A DNA stretch of 64,000 bases from a bacterium (lineage in GTDB: Bacteria > T1Sed10-126). The position numbers and the translations under genes are program-made. Where the stretch lies: the NCBI GenBank assembly GCA_003554945.1, contig PWHN01000083.1, positions 8,030-72,029 on the forward strand. The letters run 5' to 3'. Position 1 is the stretch's first letter. The number at the start of each line of letters is the position of its first letter. Below, piece by piece: positions 25,732-34,200 of the stretch. The notes under the pieces were generated by a model. That model did no database searches, had not been told where the DNA came from, and was given only the letters and a program-made list of their open reading frames with translations.

Positions 25732-26628
25732 TTATATTAATCTCTCCGCCTCACAGTGGTTGTGTTCGTATTGCAGGGTAACGTGATTAATCCCAAACTC
25801 TTCTTCCAGGAGCGCTTCTATTTTTTTCGTGATCTCTTCGCTCTCACTGATTAACATATCTTCAACCCTGACGTGAGCTTCAAAGAAAGCATCCCGCAGA
25901 GTCAGCGACCAGAGATGGGTGTGATGAACCTCCCGAATCTCGGGAAGCGAGTTCAGGCGCTCCTTTATTTCTTCCAGTTCTAACTCAGATGGGGCTCCCT
26001 GCATAACAACATTAGTCGCCTCACGCAGTATATCCAGGGCTTCCCAGGCAACGTAAAGAGCGATTGCAGCGGTCAAGACCGGATCGAGCCAGTGCAGCTG
26101 ATAGAAATATATCAGCAGACCGACAGTAATAACTACAAACGAGGAAAAGGCGTCGGCCAGCAGATGCATATAGACGGCCCGGATGTTCAAACTTTTCAAC
26201 CGTGACGAATGAAGCAGCAGAACTGCAAAGCTATTAGCTGCCAGCCCTACCAGGGCCACTGCAAACATGACTCCGCCTCGAATCGGCCTCGGGGCAAGGA
26301 GACGATTGTAGGCCTCATACAGGAGATAAGCTACTATTAACAGCAGAACCGTCGAATTTATTACAGCCGCAATTATCTCCGCTCTACGGTATCCAAAAGT
26401 ACGCTTAGGATCTCTGGCCCGCTCCCCTATTTTCATACTCAGGTAGCTGATACCGACCGCCGTAGCATCTGAAAAGTTATGCAGAGCATCAGAGATCAGG
26501 GCCAGGCTGCCGGAAATAATTCCGCCAACAACTTCAATCAGGGTGATCAGCAGATTCAAACCCAGCACTATTCCCAGTCGGATACTGATCGAATCGGTAA
26601 GCTGGTTGTGCTCCATTTTCTCACTCAC
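25732..26628 (-). CDS. Cation diffusion facilitator family metal exporter (CzcD/ZitB-like)
   Basis: A 298-residue inner-membrane antiporter with six transmembrane segments and a C-terminal cytoplasmic metal-sensing domain (residues about 205-298). Metal-site motifs are SDALHNFSD in helix 2 and HLLADAFSS in helix 5, the usual HxxxD/DxxxD arrangement for Zn, Co or Cd export. The long frame starts with GTG 26628; ATG 26616 four codons later is an equally possible start. Length is typical. Metal specificity cannot be told from sequence. Confidence 0.92.
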   Translation of the reverse strand: MSEKMEHNQLTDSISIRLGIVLGLNLLITLIEVVGGIISGSLALISDALHNFSDATAVGISYLSMKIGERARDPKRTFGYRRAEIIAAVINSTVLLLIVAYLLYEAYNRLLAPRPIRGGVMFAVALVGLAANSFAVLLLHSSRLKSLNIRAVYMHLLADAFSSFVVITVGLLIYFYQLHWLDPVLTAAIALYVAWEALDILREATNVVMQGAPSELELEEIKERLNSLPEIREVHHTHLWSLTLRDAFFEAHVRVEDMLISESEEITKKIEALLEEEFGINHVTLQYEHNHCEAERLI

Positions 26629-26686
26629 GAATAATCAACCCTGACTGCAATCATTTTCCCCGGTTTCATAATCGTAATTTCACAAC

Positions 26687-27280
26687 TTAGACGAACTTAA
26701 TATTTTTACTTTCGACCAGGCGTGCCTGAAAGAGCCAGTTCGCCTGATGCAAAGCGGCGTAATAGTCAAAATCTGTCAGCGCACTGATTAAATCGACCGG
26801 ATGTATAACCTCAAAACTACGCAGTGCAGCGCTGGCCGCGGTATAGTGAATACAGATATTTGCAACAGTGCCTGCAATTATTAACCCGTTTACCTCTTGC
26901 TGTTTTAATTTTTCCTCCAACTCTGTTTCAAAAAATGCATCGTAATGAGCTTTATCGATGATTCTGTCGTTCGCCTCCGGCTTCAACTCCTCAGCTATTT
27001 CCCAGCCAAAACTTCCTTCTACCACGTGTTCGCCCCAGACATCAAACTCCGGGTCATCCTCCCGGTGGGTGTCACGGGTGAACCAGACCGGCATACCGGC
27101 TGTCCGGGCCCTTTCTATCGTCTTTTTAATTTTGGTTATACTTTTCTCAGCTTTCGGATTGTAAAGAGCGCCGTCCGGGTGAACAAAATCATTCTGCATG
27201 TCCACTATCAACAGCAGATATTCGGCAGCAGATATTTCAATTTGCTCTTCAATTTCATATCCAGGCACTTCAACTTCCAC
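26687..27280 (-). CDS. Isochorismatase-family cysteine hydrolase (nicotinamidase-like)
   Basis: A 197-residue hydrolase. The catalytic triad is visible: Asp in VDMQNDFVH, Lys in DKAHYDAF and Cys in VANICIHYTA, preceded by the cis-peptide region AGTVA. It also has the metal-side pattern expected of nicotinamidases or related amide hydrolases, but substrate cannot be assigned. GTG 27280 is preferred: AGGGAG lies at the right distance, whereas GTG 27289 falls inside that ribosome binding site. The neighbour is the CDF exporter gene, 59 bp downstream. Confidence 0.85.
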   Translation of the reverse strand: MEVEVPGYEIEEQIEISAAEYLLLIVDMQNDFVHPDGALYNPKAEKSITKIKKTIERARTAGMPVWFTRDTHREDDPEFDVWGEHVVEGSFGWEIAEELKPEANDRIIDKAHYDAFFETELEEKLKQQEVNGLIIAGTVANICIHYTAASAALRSFEVIHPVDLISALTDFDYYAALHQANWLFQARLVESKNIKFV

Positions 27281-27493
27281 AAAAATCACTCCCTCAACAG
27301 AAATTTCCCTGCCAACAATATTATATCCCCAAGCTTTTCAAAACAAAAACATCTTCTTTAACTATACTTGTCCTCCCCGTTATTCTCCAGAGAGCACTCG
27401 GAACCTGCCATACTAAAAACGTCGCCAATGAAATTTTAAGGAAAGGATATTCCAGCGGGAAAGTACAAGATCTTGGGAGCAAACCACGAGCAA

Positions 27494-27565
27494 GTGGGGC
27501 CTGCAGGATTCGAACCTGCGACTTCTACCGTGTGAAGGTAGCGCTCTGCCCCTGAGCTAAGGCCC
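27494..27565 (-). tRNA. tRNA-Val (CAC)
   Basis: A 72-nt cloverleaf on the minus strand: acceptor GGGGCCT/AGGCCCC, discriminator A, D arm GCTC/GAGC, anticodon stem CTACC/GGTAG with loop TTCACAC (anticodon CAC), T arm GCAGGTTCGAATCCTGC. CCA is not encoded. A degenerate repeat (GCGAAGTTGCGAGCAGGCGA type) abuts its 5' side at 27574-27616. Confidence 0.95.
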
Positions 27566-27717
27566 CCGGTTCTGCGAAGTTGCGAGCAGGCGAAGATGCG
27601 AGCGGGCGAAGTTGCGTAAATCAAAGAAACCTATCCCTTCTTATCCCACCCGCTCGTGCATTTAATCTTACCGCAGAAACAGAATCGTTAAAAGCGGTTA
27701 AAAACCTCGCCCAAATT

Positions 27718-28707
27718 TTATCGGAGTTCTCGGGTGGCTTCGGCGAGGACTTCCATCTTGCCCAGGGCCTCGTTGACAGTCCTGGTTTTGAGACCACAGT
27801 CGGGGCTGATCCAGATTTGCTCGCGCGGCACAACGTCAAGCACCTTCTCAATCAGTTCACGAACAACTTCACGAGACTCAACTCTGTGGTTATGAACATC
27901 AACAGCACCAAAGGAAAGATCCTTGGTAAAAGGATCATCTCTAAAAAGATCAAGCAGATAAAGATCGCTGTTTGTGAACTCAAGGTCAAAATTGTCGACC
28001 GGAATCTCAAGCATATCTGGGTAGATTTTTTCAAATTCACCATAACAGATGTGGGAGATGAAATAGGCGTCCTGCCCTTCAACAACCTGGCCAACCACTT
28101 CCTTCACCAGTTCCATCTCGTCGTGGCGAACCGAGCAGGCCGGTTCGTCAATCTGAATGATTTTACAACCGGCCTCAATCAAAGCCTCAACCTCGCTTCG
28201 AATAGCAGCAGCAAAGGCGCGCGCGGTCTCGGCACGTGAGGGGTAGTGTTCGTTGAATGTCCAGTCCATCATGGTATAGGGACCGGTAAGCATACCTTTA
28301 ACCGGGCGATCGGCATAATCCTGGGCAAAACGCCACCAATCGACGGTTATGGGCTCTTCCCAGACTATTTCATCAACAACGATCGGTTTGCGATAATAAC
28401 GGTTGCCATAGGAACGGACAAGCCCGCCAATTTCAAAACCCTGTAAATTTTCAGCAAAATAGGTGGCCATGTCACCGCGATATTGTTCACCGTCGACATA
28501 AATGTCATAGTCCAGCTCGTACTGTTTGTCGAGCCAGAAACGTGTCGCTTCACGGGCTTGTTCGTCTAAGTCATCGTCGGAAAGATCACCCTCGCGGTTC
28601 TGCTTGCGAGCCTCCTTGAGCTCCGGCGGTTTTGGGAAACTACCGACGGTAGTTAAAGGGAGATCGGGGAGATCCAGACCAAGATTTTCTAGTTTTTCTT
28701 GACTCAT
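27718..28707 (-). CDS. Core-type methionine synthase (MetE C-terminal-like, zinc site intact)
   Basis: A 329-residue single-barrel enzyme like the C-terminal half of MetE. The zinc ligands are present: His219 and Cys221 in SHICYGEF, a Glu near 243 and Cys304 in SPDCGLKTR; QIDEPA (185-190) is the family signature. Short core-MetE enzymes lack the N-terminal folate-binding half and in studied cases take the methyl group from a methylated corrinoid rather than methyl-folate; that donor is inferred here. It is the second gene of a pair; its ATG overlaps the stop of the first (TAATG) after AGGAGGT. Confidence 0.85.
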   Translation of the reverse strand: MSQEKLENLGLDLPDLPLTTVGSFPKPPELKEARKQNREGDLSDDDLDEQAREATRFWLDKQYELDYDIYVDGEQYRGDMATYFAENLQGFEIGGLVRSYGNRYYRKPIVVDEIVWEEPITVDWWRFAQDYADRPVKGMLTGPYTMMDWTFNEHYPSRAETARAFAAAIRSEVEALIEAGCKIIQIDEPACSVRHDEMELVKEVVGQVVEGQDAYFISHICYGEFEKIYPDMLEIPVDNFDLEFTNSDLYLLDLFRDDPFTKDLSFGAVDVHNHRVESREVVRELIEKVLDVVPREQIWISPDCGLKTRTVNEALGKMEVLAEATRELR

Positions 28708-29696
28708 TAGTTTAAAACCTCCTGAAGTTTATCTCTTGTTTCAGCCAGTCTTTCAAGTTTCAAACGGGCGCGATCCCGGGGCAGATAGTCAAGACTACAG
28801 GTAAAGCTAACCGAATGGGGACCATCCGTCAAATTATCAGAAACCGCTTCAATTTTTTCTGCCAGCTCATCAGCAGTGGCGAGCTTGGTGTTGCGACCGT
28901 CAAGCAAGCCGAAACCAATACGTTTGTCGCTACCCCGGTCGGCAATGCAGTCAAATAGCTCCGGTCCGTAAGAAAAATCAAAAAGTAACATATCGACGGC
29001 TGTTTCCTGTAATTCGTCGTAAAGAGGGGCTGCGTCGCCAAAATAGGTGGCAAGGCGGACCTCGGTATTAGCGGCCGCTTCAACAATCTTATCGTTAAGG
29101 GGGAGCACCCAACTGGAATTAGCGGGGTTTTGCAAAAGCATCGGTTCCTCAATCTGCAGGTATTCTACCCCGGAGTCGGCAAGAACCTCAGCCTCGCGGG
29201 CCAACAGATCAGCATAATCTTCAGCAAGTTCGCGTTCACTCGCATAGTCGCTATCATCAATCTCGGAAAAATAAGCAAGCGTGTATGGACCGGTTAAAAT
29301 TACTTTTACCGGCTTGCTGGCTACCTGAGCGGCAAACTTATACTGATCAACAAGCATTGAGCCATCCCATTCAACCCGGTCGCGGACAATCCCTTCGCGG
29401 ACCAGGTAATTGGTATCAAAGTAACGGACAAGACCGCCAACCTCAACACCCGAAATCTTTCCGCAAAGGTGGGAAATATGATCATACCAGCGGATCATAC
29501 CGTCAGTTACAACGTCCAGGCCAGCATCCTCCTGTTCCTTAATGAGCTCCTCAACATAGGAGTCTTCTATCTCTTTAAGTTTCTCGGCGTCAATAGCACC
29601 ATGATCGAAGTCGTGATGGGCTTGACGCAAACGCTGGGCGTGATCAGATTCACCAACGCGTGGATACATGCTATGGTTTTCAGCAATAATTTTCAC
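28707..29696 (-). CDS. MetE-like methyltransferase homolog with incomplete zinc site
   Basis: A 329-residue paralog of the next gene (GGLVR, LTGPYT and the QIEEP signature at 181-185 align). At the zinc site the HxC is replaced by Thr217-Tyr-Phe219, while Cys300 in SFTCSLDYLPR is kept. It may be a non-catalytic partner, or bind the methyl donor, or methylate a different thiol. The start is GTG 29696, with AAGGAGG seven or eight bases before it. It is translationally coupled to the zinc-containing paralog. A stand-alone function cannot be excluded. Confidence 0.78.
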   Translation of the reverse strand: MKIIAENHSMYPRVGESDHAQRLRQAHHDFDHGAIDAEKLKEIEDSYVEELIKEQEDAGLDVVTDGMIRWYDHISHLCGKISGVEVGGLVRYFDTNYLVREGIVRDRVEWDGSMLVDQYKFAAQVASKPVKVILTGPYTLAYFSEIDDSDYASERELAEDYADLLAREAEVLADSGVEYLQIEEPMLLQNPANSSWVLPLNDKIVEAAANTEVRLATYFGDAAPLYDELQETAVDMLLFDFSYGPELFDCIADRGSDKRIGFGLLDGRNTKLATADELAEKIEAVSDNLTDGPHSVSFTCSLDYLPRDRARLKLERLAETRDKLQEVLN

Positions 29697-30077
29697 TTCT
29701 AAATACCTCCTTGGAATAATTCGTGAGTTAAAAAGTGTGAAAGTTAGAAAGTTGCAAAGTTAAAAAGTGTAAAAGTTTGAAAGTTAAACAGTAGAACAGT
29801 TTAAGATCAACTTCTTTTGGCAGTCTGATTACTGGGTGATTTCAGGAAGAGAGATAATATCTTTTTCGGCGGTGATTGTCCAGTGTTATTGGGGGCGGGG
29901 CGGTGGGGCGATAGGGCGAGCGGGAGAAAGTTCGCGGGGAGCGGGGTGTAAACATCGAACAGGCGAGCTTGCGAACTTGCGAGCAGGCGAAGAGCGAAGG
30001 TGCGAGAAGCGAAGAGCGTTTGGATAAATTTGGAATGATAGTGAAGACGCTGAACAGGCATAAGATGATTATATTTT
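29697..30077. repeat. Gap with octamer repeats and GCGA-type low-complexity repeats
   Basis: 29727-29800 carries the AAAGTTAG/AAAGTTTG octamer family, the reverse complement of that at 24428. 29930-30010 carries GCGAACTTGCGAGCAGGCGA-type units also found at 27574, 31785, 31905 and 32300. A reading frame through this stretch is repeat-derived; I see no gene. Confidence 0.65.
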
Positions 30078-30596
30078 TTATTCGGCGGTGAATTTTTGGA
30101 CGGTGAATTTTTTGTAGTCGACATCGGGTTCACCGGGGGGAAGTCCTGCTTTACGGTGCAGGGCGGCAAGCTGTTTTTCGACAGTATCAAGTCCCTCAAG
30201 ATTAGGAAGAAGTAGACCGCGGGCACTTCCTTTTTGTGCAATAACCCCATATTTTTGAGGATCAAGTTCGGAAGTATCCTTAACTGGCTCGGGACAACTC
30301 AACAACGAGATCTCATACTGAAGATCACTTAGTTCCTCACTTCTGACCGGAGGAAACCGCGGATCACGGAAAGCGGCGCTAATTGCGTTAGTAATTATTT
30401 CTTCGGCGATATTCTCCTGTGTCGGACGGAAAGTTCCCATGCAGCCACGCAGGTCGCCTTCCTTTTTTAACGTGACGAAAACTCCCTGGCGATCATTCAA
30501 GAGCCGGTCCGGCAAATTCGCGGGCGGATCTATAATATCCCCCCGTTCACAAAATGATTCAACAGCTCTTTGGGCCAACTCAATTACTTCTTCCAT
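30078..30596 (-). CDS. AMMECR1-domain protein
   Basis: A 172-residue protein made almost wholly of an AMMECR1 domain, with the signature LRGCMGTFRP near residue 50 and AAFRDPRFPPV near 80. The domain is widespread from bacteria to man, and its biochemical role is unresolved; in many bacteria it is fused or next to a MEMO-like protein and a radical SAM enzyme, neither of which is seen here. ATG 30596 is chosen; ATG 30608 is possible. Cytoplasmic. Confidence 0.85.
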   Translation of the reverse strand: MEEVIELAQRAVESFCERGDIIDPPANLPDRLLNDRQGVFVTLKKEGDLRGCMGTFRPTQENIAEEIITNAISAAFRDPRFPPVRSEELSDLQYEISLLSCPEPVKDTSELDPQKYGVIAQKGSARGLLLPNLEGLDTVEKQLAALHRKAGLPPGEPDVDYKKFTVQKFTAE

Positions 30597-30631
30597 ATTT
30601 ATTAACATCCCGGATTAAAGGTTGGTATTAT

Positions 30632-31648
30632 TCAAGCAACTCCGACGCGATCACGACCACCGTTTTTGGCCTGATATAGAGCACGATCGGCGGCTTCTAT
30701 CAGGTCTTCGGGGTCCTTCTGACCGTCAGGGACCATGGTATGGGTGCCAACACTCACTGTCAGATAGTCGTCAACTGGAGAGTTCTCGTGCTCCATACGG
30801 GCGCCACGAATAGATTCACGAATATTTTCAGCAACCTGGCGCGCTCCACTGGCGGGGGTGGTGGGAAGAATCGCGGCAAACTCCTCGCCACCGTAACGGG
30901 CCACCGTATCAGCGGCGCGGCGCGCGTTCGCCGAAATAATTTCCGCCACCTCTTTTAAGCACTCGTCACCACGGGTGTGACCGTAGTTGTCATTATAAAG
31001 TTTGAAGTGATCGATATCGATAATAAGCAGCGAGAGAGGGGCATGCTTGCGGCGACAGCGATTCCACTCCTCCTCCAGGGCCTGGTCAAAACCACGTCGA
31101 TTCATAACACCGGTAAGACTGTCAAAAATTGCCTGTTCTTCTAATCGCTGATTAGCCTTCTGCAAACGGTGCCGGGTGAGACGCAGCTCCTCCTCCAGTT
31201 GTTTGCGGTCATGAACGTCACGAACTATAGCAAGATAGTATTGGCCGGTCGACAACGGCAAATTTGTAAGACTAATTTCAGCGGGAAAAGGAATTTCATC
31301 AGCACGCTTATTTGTCCACTCAAAATGCCGGGAGTCTCCTGACTCTACCTCTTCCAGCAAGTTTTTAAGCTTGGTTTCTGAATTTTGACCGTCGGCCTGC
31401 ACAACCTGGGAAAATTCAACAAATGAACGGCCGGTAAGCTGCTCCCGCGAACAACCAAAAACAGCCTCGGTTTCCTCGTTACAATCAATTATTTCGGTCT
31501 CTTTATTGAGGATAAAAATTGGATTTGGAGCGACAAGAAAGAGGTTACGATATTTATCTATACGACGGCTGTTCAGCCAATAAAAAAGAGCAAGAATTAC
31601 AGAAGTAACTGCTAAGACTACAACAGCTATCCCTTCAGTTAAGCCCAT
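30632..31648 (-). CDS. Membrane-anchored PAS-GGDEF diguanylate cyclase
   Basis: A 338-residue enzyme that should make cyclic di-GMP from two GTP. One membrane segment (residues 5-25), a PAS domain (about 40-160: NPIFILNKETEIIDCNEE), a short coiled coil and a GGDEF domain. The active site is RYGGEEF, and an inhibitory I-site RAAD lies five residues before it, so product inhibition is likely. ATG 31648 (GGAAGG upstream) is used: the frame continues further upstream, but that part is translated repeat DNA. The input ligand of the PAS domain is unknown. Confidence 0.9.
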   Translation of the reverse strand: MGLTEGIAVVVLAVTSVILALFYWLNSRRIDKYRNLFLVAPNPIFILNKETEIIDCNEETEAVFGCSREQLTGRSFVEFSQVVQADGQNSETKLKNLLEEVESGDSRHFEWTNKRADEIPFPAEISLTNLPLSTGQYYLAIVRDVHDRKQLEEELRLTRHRLQKANQRLEEQAIFDSLTGVMNRRGFDQALEEEWNRCRRKHAPLSLLIIDIDHFKLYNDNYGHTRGDECLKEVAEIISANARRAADTVARYGGEEFAAILPTTPASGARQVAENIRESIRGARMEHENSPVDDYLTVSVGTHTMVPDGQKDPEDLIEAADRALYQAKNGGRDRVGVA

Positions 31649-31739
31649 CTTATTCAACCTTCCATTTTTTGTTTCAATTTTCCCTGTAGATACATTATAA
31701 ATTATCCTTGTGATCTTGAAAGGCTTTTTTTGAGGAGCG

Positions 31740-31945
31740 AGGCGCTGGGCGCTCAGCGCTTGGCGCGGGGCGTAAACTTCGAACCTGCGAACAGGCGAAG
31801 AGGCGCAAGACCGAAAATCAAGGTCAAAGTCACTGGATTCCGGCTCGGAGGCCGGAATGACGAGCTTTTGGTCAAAGTCAAGGGAGGGAAACGTCCAGGA
31901 GCGCAAGGGGCGAGCTTGCGAACATGCGAACAGGCGAAAGTTCGG
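31740..31945. repeat. Low-complexity GCGA/GGCGA repeats and a REP-like hairpin
   Basis: Units such as GCGAACAGGCGAAGAGGCG (31785-31805, 31915-31938) flank a REP-like palindrome around GATTCCGGC...GCCGGAATGACG (31830-31863). This is the first part of the 857-bp gap between the diguanylate cyclase gene and frdA; I see no gene in it. Confidence 0.6.
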
Positions 31946-31973
31946 GAAAATCAAGGCCCAGAGCAAGATTATG

Positions 31974-32246
31974 AGCACTTAATGAATTTGAATTAGCCCT
32001 GATAATTCACGACATCACAACTATCGTGAATTATCCGTCCGAAGGACAGCCGTTTATAGGCTTCTTGTTGGATATTAAACAAAATATTACTATTGCAGTT
32101 ATTTTCACAGACGGTAACTTACCAGTTGTTCTGTAAACGGCTGGGTTAACCCCGCCCATTTGATGAATGGGCGGCCTATGCATAAGGTTCATGCATAGGC
32201 CGGGTTAGCTTTCGGCTTTTGGCTTTGAGCTTTAAGCTGGTGTTTT
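31974..32246 (-). repeat. Multi-hairpin dispersed element, copy 2 (inverted)
   Basis: Reverse complement of 24017-24304, with differences at a few positions and without two short insertions present in copy 1. All five stems keep their pairing. It is followed by a REP-like hairpin (32246-32270) and repeats up to 32340. Confidence 0.85.
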
Positions 32247-32363
32247 CCGGCCGAGGCCGGAATGACGGTCGGCAGGTTAAGGGTGGGGAACGCCCAGGAG
32301 TGAAGAGCGAAGGTGCAAGAAGCGAAGAGCGTTGGAAAGTTCTGTTAGCTTTAAGTGAAAGTT

Positions 32364-32392
32364 TTGGAAATTAGTCTTCGATAAAATATAAT
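32364..32392 (+). promoter_or_regulatory. Sigma-A promoter of frdAB
   Basis: TTGGAA (32364-32369), 17-nt spacer, perfect TATAAT (32387-32392). Transcription would start near 32399, giving a leader of about 107 nt before the TTG start of frdA. Confidence 0.6.
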
Positions 32393-32505
32393 TTATGCGG
32401 CGATAATCATCAGATAAAAAGAGCGAACTTGCAAAGAAAATTTTTGTAAGGGTAAAATCGACTTATACAAATTAGTTAACAATCAGCGGAGGCAGTGATT
32501 CTGTT

Positions 32506-34200
32506 TTGAATGTAGAAATACTTGAATACGACGCGATAATAATTGGCGGCGGCGCCGCCGGGCTAAGGGCCGGGCTGGAGCTAACAGAAATCGGGACACC
32601 ACGAATAGCAATTATTTCCAAGCTGCCACCGGTAAGAAGTCACACAGCTGCAGCTCGCGGGGGCATCGGGGCTGTCCTGGACAGGAACGGAAAAGACTCC
32701 CCGGAGCAACACGCCCGGGATACAATAAAAGCAGGAGACGGATTGGCCGACCGGCCAGCGGTCAAATGCTTCTGCCAGGCGGTGGGCGAAGAAATCAGAA
32801 AACTGGCTGAACTCGGTCTACCCTTCAATGAAACTGAGGAGGGAAAAATTGCCGGCCGTAAATTTGCCGGCCACTACGATGCAGACGGCCTACCTGCACT
32901 ACGAGCTCGTTACGCTGGCGATCGAACCGGCCAGATGCTTTTGCACATTCTGCATGACCACTGCCGGAGCCGGGCGATTGATTTCTTCGATGAACACCTT
33001 GCCCTCCGGCTCTGCCAGAGGCGGGGTAGATTCTGTGGAGTATTTGCTCGAGATATGGCAAGCGGCCGGCCTAAGTTGTTTCGAAGCCGGGCCACACTAC
33101 TGGCCAGCGGAGGGGCCGGGATGCTTTTTGAATTTAGCACCAACTCATTGAATTGTACCGGCGACGGCCAGGCAATGGCGGTGAGGTCAGGCATTCCCCT
33201 GCAGGACCCGGAGTTTTTCCAGTATCATCCAACGGTTTTACCACGATTGGGCGTGCTGGTAACCGGGGCGGCGCGCAGCCTGGGGGGCCAACTCGTGAAC
33301 TGTCGTGGCGACCGTTTTATGGAAAAATACGCCCCAAAACAACTGGAGCTGGCCCCACGAGATAAGTTGAGCCGGGCAATTAGCCAAGAAATAGATGCTG
33401 AACGAGGCGTCGAGGGGGGCGATTGCGTTCACCTTGACCTGCGGCACGTGGAAGCAAAAAAATTATATCAAGAACTGCCAGAGGTAGTTAGTTGCTGCCG
33501 CAACTACCTGGACTTGGAGCCGGAAGAAGAGCTAATTCCGGTTCGCCCGGCCGCCCATTACTGGATGGGGGGAATACCGACAGACAACCAGGGTCGAGTA
33601 TTAGATGCTAAGCAGTTGCCTGTGCCAGGCCTTTTTGCTGCAGGCGAATGCGCCTCTGTTTCAATTCACGGGGCTAACCGCCTGGGAACAAATTCACTGG
33701 CCGAGACTCAGGTTATGGGGGCGAAAGCGGGACAACGTATTGCTATGGAGATTGAAAAAGATGTTCCGCTCCCGCCGCCGCAAGAACTACAGAAAAATAT
33801 ATTTCCCTTTGCCGCTATTCCGGAAGCGGGTCAACTGATGGAAAAACTACAGAAAATCACCAGCAACTGCCTCGGGATTTTTCGCAATAAAGAAAAGCTG
33901 GCTCACGGACAAAAAAAGCTGAACCAGTTAAACCGGGAGCTTGCAAATAGCAACTATGTGGAAGTATCACGCCGGCCCTACTCTTACACTCTGAAGACGA
34001 CGTTTGAACTCAAAAACCTGCTCTTGCTGGCACGGCTAACTGTGGCGGCGGCGCTGGCACGAACTGAAAGCCGGGGTGCGCATTATCGGGTCGATTTTCC
34101 AGAAAAGGATGAAAATTTGAGATGTCACTCACTGGTCCAGCTCAATGAAGAGGGCCTCCAGGTCAAATATAGGGCGGTGATCGAAGAAAATGAAAACTAA
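32506..34200 (+). CDS. frdA: Fumarate reductase/succinate dehydrogenase flavoprotein subunit
   Basis: A 564-residue FAD protein. N-terminal dinucleotide fold AIIIGGGAAGLRAGLEL (10-26); His46 in RSHTAAARGGI is the position for covalent FAD; HYWMGGIPTD and GANRLGTNSLAE are the substrate and FAD-binding signatures. It interconverts fumarate and succinate together with the iron-sulfur subunit encoded next. L-aspartate oxidase is related but would not be paired with an FrdB. The start is TTG 32506, 13 nt after GGAGG, since no in-frame ATG or GTG fits. In a fermentative anaerobe fumarate reduction is the likelier direction (inference). Confidence 0.88.
   Translation: MNVEILEYDAIIIGGGAAGLRAGLELTEIGTPRIAIISKLPPVRSHTAAARGGIGAVLDRNGKDSPEQHARDTIKAGDGLADRPAVKCFCQAVGEEIRKLAELGLPFNETEEGKIAGRKFAGHYDADGLPALRARYAGDRTGQMLLHILHDHCRSRAIDFFDEHLALRLCQRRGRFCGVFARDMASGRPKLFRSRATLLASGGAGMLFEFSTNSLNCTGDGQAMAVRSGIPLQDPEFFQYHPTVLPRLGVLVTGAARSLGGQLVNCRGDRFMEKYAPKQLELAPRDKLSRAISQEIDAERGVEGGDCVHLDLRHVEAKKLYQELPEVVSCCRNYLDLEPEEELIPVRPAAHYWMGGIPTDNQGRVLDAKQLPVPGLFAAGECASVSIHGANRLGTNSLAETQVMGAKAGQRIAMEIEKDVPLPPPQELQKNIFPFAAIPEAGQLMEKLQKITSNCLGIFRNKEKLAHGQKKLNQLNRELANSNYVEVSRRPYSYTLKTTFELKNLLLLARLTVAAALARTESRGAHYRVDFPEKDENLRCHSLVQLNEEGLQVKYRAVIEENEN

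Noticed and set aside
31649-31978. N-terminal extension of the PAS-GGDEF protein
   Set aside because: It translates repeat DNA; the membrane segment begins right after ATG 31648.
32360-32390. Sigma-28-like match (GAAAGTTT ... TTCGATAA) before frdA
   Set aside because: The spacer is 12 nt, and a better sigma-A promoter with perfect TATAAT overlaps it.
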